Below, piece after piece: positions 25,528 through 30,080 of a DNA stretch of 30,080 nucleotides (position 1 is its first letter; the number at the start of each line of letters is the position of its first letter). The translations under genes were made by a program, and so were the position numbers. The notes beneath the pieces were generated by a model. It was not told the origin of the DNA. It did no database searches and saw nothing but the letters and a program-made list of their open reading frames with translations. The stretch spans positions 1,096-31,175 of the forward strand of contig DAAI01000011.1 of assembly GCA_001701105.1 (NCBI GenBank), written 5' to 3'. Source of the DNA: Bacteroidales bacterium GP1 (GTDB taxonomy: Bacteria > Bacteroidota > Bacteroidia > Bacteroidales > Muribaculaceae).

Positions 25528-25558
25528 CAAAATTAATAATTTTTTCTGATATAACAAA
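25528..25558 (-). promoter_or_regulatory. Promoter of the rpmB-rpmG-DUF4295 operon (TTTG-N19-TAATTTTG)
   Basis: On the minus strand a -33 TTTG (25558-25555) and a -7 TAATTTTG (25535-25528) are separated by 19 bp, matching the Bacteroidetes consensus. Transcription would start near 25521, running towards rpmB. Confidence 0.75.
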
Positions 25559-25632
25559 ATAAAATTTCTTTTCTTCAAAATTTTCACCAATACTTTTTCT
25601 CCGGGAAGTGGCGGACTCTTAAAATTTTTCAC

Positions 25633-25640
25633 TATCTTTG
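25633..25640 (+). promoter_or_regulatory. Plus-strand -7 box (TATCTTTG) of an unassigned transcript
   Basis: TATCTTTG matches TAnnTTTG and points right, away from rpmB, where no plus-strand gene follows. A -33 TTTG is not visible. It precedes a structured segment that ends in a T-run. Confidence 0.45.
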
Positions 25641-25644
25641 CAGC

Positions 25645-25723
25645 ATCATCAAGATTCAGGCAGATTCGCGCAGACTCCACGGTATTAGTAGTCCGTTGAC
25701 TGCCGATTATCGCCTGAATTTTT
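25645..25723 (+). ncRNA. Candidate small structured RNA
   Basis: Directly after the TATCTTTG box, ATTCAGGC (25654-25661) pairs perfectly with GCCTGAAT (25712-25719), followed by five T (25719-25723). The inner 50 nt can fold further (GCAGAC with a bulged partner, and ACGG with CCGT). This would be a compact RNA of about 80 nt with promoter and terminator of its own. It is not a tRNA. The right arm overlaps the last codons of the minus-strand nuclease gene, so an alternative is a terminator-like repeat at the border of the mobile segment. Confidence 0.35.
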
Positions 25724-26189
25724 CATTCCCATCTATCCGGATTGCCTTGCCCTGCGGAATCCATTTCAGCCATTCAGCATTGTCGCTTGGGTAGAGTCCT
25801 GAGACGCTGTTGATCTCCCTGTCTCCTGCTTTGTAATTAAAAGTCACTCCTACAAGGAAATGCTGGCTGCCCTCTGTCTGGTCAATTATTAGATTTCGCA
25901 TATTCGGCTTCATATATTCGAATATGGCCAACGGTTTCTGAATTGCCAATACTAAATCTTTAAGGCTTGTAGGTGTGAACAGATATCGCTCTAAAGATGA
26001 TTTCTTCTTGAGAAGCGTCTGCCTCATCGAGATAGGAAGATCAGGAAACCCTGCACTCAGAAGATACACTGACGGCTTGCCCAATTCAAACCTGAATCTC
26101 TCATCAAGTTCCCCCTTCTCATATCTTTCAAGGTCCTTGTTAAATCTTTTGTTTGTCTCCTCTCGTTCCTCTTCATTTCGAAAACGCAT
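25707..26189 (-). CDS. MuF_C-like predicted nuclease domain protein
   Basis: A 160-residue protein. After a charged helical N-terminus (1-35) comes a domain resembling the MuF C-terminal / BECR-type nucleases found at the ends of phage polyvalent proteins: GKPSVYLLSAGFPDLPISM (37-55), LVLAIQKPLAIFEY (79-92), HFLVGVTFNYKAGDREINSVSGLYP (110-134). The same layout, with PLAI..., a VGV strand and a D/R-E-(V)-N-S/I-S core, recurs in the last domain of the neighbouring broken polyvalent gene, so the two domains look like relatives. Assignment is from memory of the family, not a search. The ATG directly follows the TAG of the 67-residue gene. No signal peptide. It could be a toxin or a host-takeover nuclease. 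Confidence 0.6.
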   Translation of the reverse strand: MRFRNEEEREETNKRFNKDLERYEKGELDERFRFELGKPSVYLLSAGFPDLPISMRQTLLKKKSSLERYLFTPTSLKDLVLAIQKPLAIFEYMKPNMRNLIIDQTEGSQHFLVGVTFNYKAGDREINSVSGLYPSDNAEWLKWIPQGKAIRIDGNEKFRR

Positions 26190-26393
26190 CTAATCATCCT
26201 CAACACTGTGCTGAGGACGCAAGTCCGATGTCTCCTTCAATTTGGATTCCTCCAGCACAGTCAGATTGAAAGGTGCAAGACTGAGCATATCCACAACTTT
26301 GGCAAGATTGCCCGGCAATACATAGCCGACCATACTGTTCCCTTTGGTTATGAAGTTATTCCCTTCCACAAGTTGCAGCAGCTTAGGCTTCAT
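26190..26393 (-). CDS. Small protein of unknown function between two nuclease-domain genes
   Basis: A 67-residue protein, MKPKLLQLVEGNNFITKGNS at its start and an acidic, polar C-terminus ending VEDD. Its ATG overlaps the stop of the preceding polyvalent reading frame by 4 nt (ATGA), and its stop directly abuts the ATG of the next gene (TAG ATG). Such spacing indicates a real, translationally coupled gene. I recognise no domain. Its position just before a nuclease-like gene makes an immunity or chaperone role conceivable, but nothing in the sequence proves it. Confidence 0.55.
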   Translation of the reverse strand: MKPKLLQLVEGNNFITKGNSMVGYVLPGNLAKVVDMLSLAPFNLTVLEESKLKETSDLRPQHSVEDD

Positions 26394-26590
26394 AGTATAA
26401 ATGCCTCCTCTCTGCTTGACTTTGGCACTCTCAATTCATATTCTCCACGGTGCTTCCAATCGAAATCAACCCTCTCTATCTGTACGTCTCCATTCTCACT
26501 GACCACTGTCATGCCGTCCTGTATCTGCTTCAGGCGTGAACGAAGATGTACACTGCTCCGCAGGTCGGAAGGCTTGAAGTTCTCACTCAT
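26390..26590 (-). CDS. Polyvalent protein fragment 3: C-terminal segment
   Basis: The parent frame is open from about 26735 and holds SSEGYTITPSTLLYALIDTE and onward through ISFSTLDGNTRQGIL. An internal ATG at 26590 gives a possible separate 66-residue product (MSENFKPSDLRSSVHLRSRL to EEAFIL). It ends with the ATGA overlap to the 67-residue gene. I think it is the tail of the broken protein; independent translation is possible but unsupported. Confidence 0.4.
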   Translation of the reverse strand: MSENFKPSDLRSSVHLRSRLKQIQDGMTVVSENGDVQIERVDFDWKHRGEYELRVPKSSREEAFIL

Positions 26591-26616
26591 GAGAATCCCC
26601 TGACGGGTATTCCCAT

Positions 26617-27195
26617 CTAATGTTGAGAAGCTGATGAGGTTGCCTTTCGTTTTCTCTCCTTTCTCGGTGTCAATAAGTGCATAAAGAAGGGTACTCGGCG
26701 TAATGGTATATCCCTCAGAACTTTTATGGAACTTTCACCCTTCGAAATTTGTTTATCTGATAGCAAAGCATTATCTTTACCCTCAGAAATATTAGACTCC
26801 TGTGTAGTTGGATATTGACGAAGATTGGGTTCGTTGAGAAGTGACTTCTGCTCGGGAGTTATTTCTTTGTCTGTATAGATCACTTCATCGCGCTGTGTCT
26901 TCCCTCCGCTTTCCCTGCGTCCGAACACTGTTGATATGGCATTGACCTCTATATCGCGCCCGGAGTTCTTCACGGCTACTCCTACCACAATATATTCTCC
27001 CTTGCCATTCTTAAGAGTGGTGTAGAGTCTGTATCCCTTATCCTTGTCTCCAAGGCGAGTGATGGCTAAGGGTCGTTGCAAGGCTTCGGGGAGTTTCTCC
27101 CATTCCTTTTCTCCTATGTCGTGTGAGCCGTCTTTTCCCAAGTGACGCGCTATCACTCCATAGCGGATTGTGAATTTTATCCCCGGTGAGTCCAA
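26617..27195 (-). CDS. Polyvalent protein fragment 2: MuF_C-like nuclease domain
   Basis: Open frame of 192 residues beginning at a TTG inside fragment 1, which is not a natural start. It continues the parent protein after the first frameshift. Residues about 7-95 form the MuF_C-like domain: FTIRYGVIARHLGKDGSHDI, LPEALQRPLAITRLGDKDKG, then YIVVGVAVKNSGRDIEVNAISTVFGRR. A polar region with SLLNEPNLRQYPTTQ follows. The last 30 or so residues, after ESSIK, are out of frame. It overlaps fragment 1 by 158 bp in another frame. Confidence 0.5.
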   Translation of the reverse strand: MDSPGIKFTIRYGVIARHLGKDGSHDIGEKEWEKLPEALQRPLAITRLGDKDKGYRLYTTLKNGKGEYIVVGVAVKNSGRDIEVNAISTVFGRRESGGKTQRDEVIYTDKEITPEQKSLLNEPNLRQYPTTQESNISEGKDNALLSDKQISKGESSIKVLRDIPLRRVPFFMHLLTPRKERKRKATSSASQH

Positions 27196-28345
27196 GTGAT
27201 TTCATAAAGGAAGGTGTCTCCGCAACATCAAAGTATTTCATTTGATATTGTTGCGAGGCATACTCTTTCCCCTTGTTGTAGAGGTCGCTCACCACTTTCA
27301 TCAGAGTAGGCGCGGTTGCTTTGCCCTTGATAGCCTTATACTCGGCAAATGGTTTGGTCTTACGCTTCGATGATTCAATCCATTTCTCAAAGTCCTCTAA
27401 ATTGACCTCGGTTATGTCAAGCCGTCTCCCTTTCTCCCAGCCATCTTCATAGTTGGAGAGATAGGCGGCAAAGGCTTCGTCTCGGTCATTGAAGCCAAGC
27501 ATCACCTTATGCTCGTCAAATGTCCCGTCCGGATTGTATTGGTCAACGACAAACGCCTTCCGTCCGTTCCAGCCGTCCACGTCAGAAGAAATATACACGT
27601 CTATATGGTCTCCGTCCACTCCCTTTGTCCCACGGATATAGCCGTAGGTGTGGGTCATGGTCGTTTCCCATGGCGTGCCGTCAGCGTCAACTCCCTTGCG
27701 TGTTGAGCCTTTAGGGTTCTCGATGGTCACGTCAAAGGCTCCCACCTGCACATGACCCTTCTTGTAGTTCCCTGCCTCCTTCTGCCCATCTGTGGGGTTG
27801 ATATTCACTGTGGCCTCAGCCTCGGAAATGCGTAATCCAAGGGTATATTTTCCATCATTCCCTTGCTTTTCTCCCGACAAAGCATTACCTTTGCTGTCAG
27901 AAACGGTTGGCTCACCGTTGGGTTCAATAGATGAAATGCCAATCTGCTCATCTGTTGAAAGCGAAGAGCCACTTGAAACGGCATTGTTCGGTTGCTGAGG
28001 TTCGGTCTTGGCGACCGTTTCTTTTTTATGTGAATAGCCTTTGCGAAACACACCGCCACTATTCACACTCCAATAAGTTCCATCTTTCGACAGCTCGATA
28101 AAGAGAGTATTTTCATGCTTATCTGTTACTTGTAAAAGGAATGTACCACTGCCATCCTCTCTTCGTTTCCCGACACGTATATTGTTTATGTCGTAGTTTT
28201 GGGCTACGAACGATACAAATTCTTTCACCGAATTGAAACCTGCTTTACGTATCTGCTCTCCATGATTGGCCTCCATGTGCAAAAGGCCATATCCTTTTCC
28301 TGTTACCTGTCTTTCCCTGAAAAAAGTTGACTCATAAAAGACCAA
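27038..28345 (-). CDS. Polyvalent protein fragment 1: BECR-like nuclease plus inorganic-pyrophosphatase-like domain
   Basis: Open frame of 435 residues. The first 11 residues (MVFYESTFFRE) come from the IS terminal repeat; the native gene starts at about residue 12. Residues 13-105 (TGKGYGLLHMEANHGEQI, then LLQVTDKHENTLFIELSK and WSVNSGGVFRKGYS) resemble the phage Barnase/EndoU/ColicinE5/RelE-like nuclease family. A Ser/Gln-rich linker follows (106-165). Residues about 180-335 match the inorganic-pyrophosphatase-like domain of polyvalent proteins: INPTDGQKEAGNYKKGH, then THTYGYIRGTKGVDGDHIDVYI with acidic metal-binding residues, and VDQYNPDGTFDEHKVMLGF. After YFDVAETPSFMKSLGLTGDK (near 390) the frame is wrong, and about 45 unrelated residues follow before the stop. 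Assignments are by recall of these families. Confidence 0.6.
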   Translation of the reverse strand: MVFYESTFFRERQVTGKGYGLLHMEANHGEQIRKAGFNSVKEFVSFVAQNYDINNIRVGKRREDGSGTFLLQVTDKHENTLFIELSKDGTYWSVNSGGVFRKGYSHKKETVAKTEPQQPNNAVSSGSSLSTDEQIGISSIEPNGEPTVSDSKGNALSGEKQGNDGKYTLGLRISEAEATVNINPTDGQKEAGNYKKGHVQVGAFDVTIENPKGSTRKGVDADGTPWETTMTHTYGYIRGTKGVDGDHIDVYISSDVDGWNGRKAFVVDQYNPDGTFDEHKVMLGFNDRDEAFAAYLSNYEDGWEKGRRLDITEVNLEDFEKWIESSKRKTKPFAEYKAIKGKATAPTLMKVVSDLYNKGKEYASQQYQMKYFDVAETPSFMKSLGLTGDKIHNPLWSDSASLGKRRLTRHRRKGMGETPRSLATTLSHHSPWRQG

Positions 28346-28347
28346 TT

Positions 28348-28740
28348 ATGAGATTAAAGCCAACACGACAACATTATGAACAAGTGGTTCAATTTCGTCG
28401 TCAGGGGATGTCAATACGAGAGATCTCCGCGAAAACAGGAGTCGCAAAGAGTGCGGTTCACCGATGGTTATGTATCTTTGCAGGAGAAAATCTATCTGCA
28501 ATGAAAACAAAGCCCACAACGCCCAAACGGGTAACCGGCATCCAAGTTCCGGAAACCAATGCTAAAACTTCAAAAAAGTCAGCATCGGATGTTGATGAGA
28601 CAAATGAAGAAAAGATTGCCCGGCTGGAGAGGGATCTTGAAGAAGCCAGACTACGCGCGGATCTGTATGATGAGATAATCAACGTAGCAGAGAAAAAATT
28701 TGACGTACAGATAAGAAAAAAAGCTGGCACCAAGCGATAA
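28348..28740 (+). CDS. IS3-family transposase OrfA (helix-turn-helix subunit)
   Basis: A 130-residue protein from ATG 28348; a TTG at 28327 lies inside the terminal repeat and is unlikely to be used. The N-terminal half is a helix-turn-helix (HYEQVVQFRRQGMSIREISA, then TGVAKSAVHRWL) that would bind the IS ends. Residues about 80-120 form a charged coiled coil (EEKIARLERDLEEARLRADL), the leucine-zipper-like region typical of OrfA. Its last codons cross an A7 run that allows -1 frameshifting into orfB. Confidence 0.88.
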   Translation: MRLKPTRQHYEQVVQFRRQGMSIREISAKTGVAKSAVHRWLCIFAGENLSAMKTKPTTPKRVTGIQVPETNAKTSKKSASDVDETNEEKIARLERDLEEARLRADLYDEIINVAEKKFDVQIRKKAGTKR

Positions 28741-28803
28741 GCAACCTGCATGCACGGTCTGCCGTTAATTATCCGGTAGAGAGACTGTGCAGATTGCTTG
28801 GTG
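28716..28803 (+). promoter_or_regulatory. Programmed -1 frameshift signal: A7 slippery site plus stem-loop
   Basis: The run of seven A at 28716-28722 is followed by G. In the orfA frame the codons are AAA AAA GCT; slipping back one base gives AAA AAA AGC and enters the orfB frame. Five bases on, CACCAAGC (28728-28735) pairs perfectly with GCTTGGTG (28796-28803), enclosing a second 10-bp stem, 28751-28760 with 28782-28791 (one G-U). The orfA stop (28738-28740) lies just inside the outer stem. This is the classical arrangement for making the OrfAB fusion transposase. Confidence 0.85.
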
Positions 28804-29678
28804 TGAGTAAGCAGGCATATTACAAACAAAAAGGCGAAGTGACGGCCCGCAAGGCCGCCATTGAATCGTTTGCATTGGAATACATACATAAAATTCGCTC
28901 GGTTGATCCCGGTATAGGCGGCATGAAACTGTGGTATATGTACAAACGGGATTTTCCTGACAGGGAGCGTGTGGGAAGAGACCGGTTCGAGGATATCATA
29001 CACCGCCATGGACTCAAGGTCCGCAATAAGATGCGCAAACCGCGCACTACCGATTCCACTCATGGACTTCCATTATATCCGAACCTCACATACAGTTATA
29101 TCCCGACAGCCACCAATCAGCTATGGGTCAGTGATATCACTTATATCCCCGTATGGATTAGCGAAAGTGAATATGCGTTCTGTTATCTGTCATTGATAAT
29201 GGATGCATATAGCCATGAACTTGTCGGGTGGTCGGTAGGATCCACTCTTGAGACAAAATATCCGTGCCAAGCTCTTGAAATGGCACTCGGGAGACTGGAT
29301 GGCCTGGATGGAAGCTACACGCATGGACTCATCCATCACAGCGACAGAGGGGTTCAATACGCATCCAAGGAATATATCCGCTTGCTTGAAGGCAGGCACA
29401 TAAGAATCAGCATGACCGAAAATGGCGACCCGAAAGAAAACGCCATGGCTGAGCGTGTCAACGCCACCATAAAGGATGAGCTTCTCAAAGGCCTGTGGTT
29501 TACCTGCATTGATGAGGTGAGAGCTGCCATTGAGGTTGCGGTATCATTCTATAACACCCAACGCCCTCACATGAGTATCAACATGATGACACCACAGCAG
29601 GCAGCACTCTGTAATGGTGAGATACGGAAATGGTGGAGGAGCTACCGGGACGAAGCAATAAAAAATGACAGGGCATGA
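28794..29678 (+). CDS. IS3-family transposase OrfB (DDE integrase subunit)
   Basis: Catalytic part of the transposase with an rve integrase core. Counted from the TTG at 28794 (294 residues), the triad is D114 (WVSDITYI), D184 (HHSDRGVQY) and E220 (NAMAERVNATIK), giving the expected D,D(35)E spacing. A helical HTH_21-like segment (about 17-80) precedes it. The frame is open upstream to the A7 run at 28716-28722, with no ATG or GTG there, so the natural product is the OrfAB fusion made by -1 frameshifting, from 28348 to 29678. The sequence looks intact and potentially active. Confidence 0.9.
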   Translation: MLGVSKQAYYKQKGEVTARKAAIESFALEYIHKIRSVDPGIGGMKLWYMYKRDFPDRERVGRDRFEDIIHRHGLKVRNKMRKPRTTDSTHGLPLYPNLTYSYIPTATNQLWVSDITYIPVWISESEYAFCYLSLIMDAYSHELVGWSVGSTLETKYPCQALEMALGRLDGLDGSYTHGLIHHSDRGVQYASKEYIRLLEGRHIRISMTENGDPKENAMAERVNATIKDELLKGLWFTCIDEVRAAIEVAVSFYNTQRPHMSINMMTPQQAALCNGEIRKWWRSYRDEAIKNDRA

Positions 29679-29712
29679 GTCGCTATCACGGAAAAAAGTT
29701 TACCTTTGCAGG

Positions 29713-29761
29713 CTGAGAGGGGGCTCCCTACGGCCTACGGCCTCCAGTCAACCCCTCTCAG
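29713..29761 (+). terminator. Hairpin at the 3' end of the IS
   Basis: A perfect 10-bp GC-rich inverted repeat (CTGAGAGGGG, 29713-29722, with CCCCTCTCAG, 29752-29761) lies 35 bp after orfB. The loop carries a tandem TACGGCC repeat. No T-run follows. It may end the transposase transcript or shield the IS from outside readthrough. A TACCTTTG box (29701-29708), matching TAnnTTTG, lies just before it. Confidence 0.5.
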
Positions 29762-29877
29762 TGATAACAAATGACTGTCAACTCCCATAAGGGATAATAT
29801 TAACCGAGTCAACTTCTTTCAGGGTTAGATACTTCTGATAGTCAACCAAAATCAGGAAAAGACACACGTCTTTCGGT

Positions 29878-29929
29878 GTCCGTTCGGTGTCCGTTCCCTA
29901 TTTTCAAAAGTGTCCGTTTTTTGTCCGTT
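29878..29929 (+). repeat. Four direct copies of GTCCGTT at helical spacing
   Basis: Copies start at 29878, 29889, 29912 and 29923, thus 11, 23 and 11 bp apart, close to one or two DNA turns. All are preceded by T, so the shared word is TGTCCGTT. Phased direct repeats of this kind often bind a protein, for example the arm-binding domain of a tyrosine recombinase or a replication/excision factor. Confidence 0.65.
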
Positions 29930-29986
29930 CTGGGCGTAAACTTGGCTCGATTTCTGCGGTCAAGTGTACGAACCTCCTTAGAACAA

Positions 29987-30029
29987 CTTAGGCTGTAACC
30001 GTCGATTTAACAACGAGTTACAGCCTAAG
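29987..30029 (-). terminator. 13-bp perfect inverted repeat, probable terminator of the incoming minus-strand gene
   Basis: CTTAGGCTGTAAC (29987-29999) pairs exactly with 30017-30029 around a 17-nt loop. It lies 25 bp downstream of a minus-strand stop codon at 30054-30056. After the hairpin the minus strand reads TTGTTCT, a weak T-run. It could also be a recombinase core-type site. Confidence 0.5.
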
Positions 30030-30053
30030 GGCTTTAAGTCTTGGGACTTTCGA

Positions 30054-30080
30054 TTAGTCCTCAATTGCAGCCTGCGCCGC
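30054..30080 (-). CDS. C-terminal end of a gene entering from the right edge
   Basis: On the minus strand the last 27 bases read as AAQAAIED followed by TAA. The hairpins just downstream fit a gene end. Eight residues are too few to identify the product, and the frame could be open by chance. Confidence 0.3.
   Translation of the reverse strand, partial: AAQAAIED

Larger units (their letters stand above)
26390..28345 (-). pseudogene. Phage/plasmid-type large polyvalent protein, broken by two frameshifts and an IS
   Basis: Three overlapping minus-strand reading frames join into one protein of about 640 residues once two single-base changes are undone. At 27175-27178 the run AAAA (minus strand) has one A too many: GLTGDK then continues in the next frame as FTIRYGVIARH. 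At 26722-26725 a run has one A too few: ESSIK then continues as SSEGYTITPSTLLYALID. The restored order is BECR-like nuclease domain, inorganic-pyrophosphatase-like domain, MuF_C-like nuclease domain, and a C-terminal segment ending EEAFIL at 26390. The 5' end is removed by the IS at 28315, so the real start and any further N-terminal domains are lost. Such multi-domain proteins accompany phage and conjugative DNA into new hosts. Confidence 0.75.
28315..29824 (+). mobile_element. IS3-family insertion sequence, 1510 bp
   Basis: Terminal inverted repeats of 19 bp with one mismatch: CCCTGAAAAAAGTTGACTC at 28315-28333 and the complement of CCCTGAAAGAAGTTGACTC at 29806-29824. If the usual TG...CA ends apply, the element is 28318-29821. 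It carries orfA and orfB in overlapping frames. No 3-5 bp target duplication is visible: the flanks read CTTT on the left and TTAG on the right. The left flank is the polyvalent gene and the right flank does not continue it, so the element probably took part in a later rearrangement, or the assembly joins two copies here. Confidence 0.88.
29825..30053. other. Non-coding segment right of the IS with repeats
   Basis: About 230 bp with no supportable gene on either strand. It contains four GTCCGTT copies (29878-29929), a 13-bp perfect inverted repeat (29987-30029), and a small AAGTC/GACTT hairpin (about 30035-30048). The content suggests a recombination or regulatory site of a mobile element, or the 3' untranslated region of the minus-strand gene that enters from the right. 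Confidence 0.5.

Noticed and set aside
25489..25680. 63-residue minus-strand frame before the rpmB promoter
   Set aside because: It spans the rpmB promoter itself and has no coding character.
28458..29063. 201-residue minus-strand open frame opposite the transposase genes
   Set aside because: Fully antisense to orfA/orfB, whose motifs are unmistakable.
1..30080. CRISPR arrays, tRNA and rRNA genes
   Set aside because: No regularly spaced repeats with unique spacers, and no tRNA arms or rRNA segments, were found on reading either strand.

Overview
The window looks like the chromosome of a gut-type member of the Bacteroidales (phylum Bacteroidota), possibly close to Muribaculaceae; I cannot fix the genus by eye. 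Several things point there: promoter boxes of the TAnnTTTG type instead of sigma-70 -10 boxes, almost no Shine-Dalgarno sequences, a serine palmitoyltransferase, a T9SS type B sorting domain, a CarboxypepD_reg-type TonB-dependent receptor, the rpmB-rpmG-DUF4295 cluster, and the tpiA-SPOR-folE cluster.

Layout. At 19-1680 (minus) lies dnaK, cut short in its C-terminal lid. A divergent intergenic region separates it from serine palmitoyltransferase, tgt and an LptF/LptG permease (2003-5627). Positions 5695-12180 hold an envelope block: a T9SS-B cargo-like protein, a four-LysM protein with a periplasmic-binding-like domain, a PorT-like barrel and a TonB-dependent receptor. Then come hisS and a DUF3843-like gene (12207-14794), a Trp/Gly/Tyr-rich secreted low-complexity protein (14893-16098), an OMPP1/FadL-like barrel overlapping an orphan ABC ATPase (16197-18646), and a secreted GH43-CBM6 enzyme behind a 14-bp inverted repeat (18763-20106). 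tpiA, a SPOR protein and folE form a tight operon (20268-22153), converging on htrA (22306-23835, minus) across two strong hairpins. An NlpC/P60 lipoprotein (24141-24668) has a textbook Bacteroidetes promoter and converges on rpmB-rpmG-DUF4295 (25388-24762, minus).

From about 25.7 kb the character changes to mobile or phage-derived DNA. On the minus strand is a decayed polyvalent protein (BECR-like nuclease, inorganic-pyrophosphatase-like domain, MuF_C-like nuclease). It carries two opposite single-base frameshifts in A-runs and is cut at its 5' end by an IS3-family element. Two overlapping or abutting small genes follow, one encoding a second MuF_C-like nuclease. The IS (28315-29824) has 19-bp terminal repeats and an A7 slippery site with a long two-tier stem-loop for programmed -1 frameshifting. 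Beyond it are four phased GTCCGTT repeats and a 13-bp perfect inverted repeat, which look like recombinase or regulatory sites. No tRNA, rRNA or CRISPR array was seen.

How it fits together: most of the left 25 kb is housekeeping and envelope biogenesis (chaperone, sphingolipid, queuosine, LPS export, T9SS/TonB proteins, protease, ribosome). The right 4.4 kb is accessory conflict/mobility DNA inserted upstream of the ribosomal protein promoter. The best candidates for something new are the secreted/LysM/PorT-like gene trio, the small nuclease gene with its 67-aa partner, and a possible 80-nt RNA at 25645-25723.
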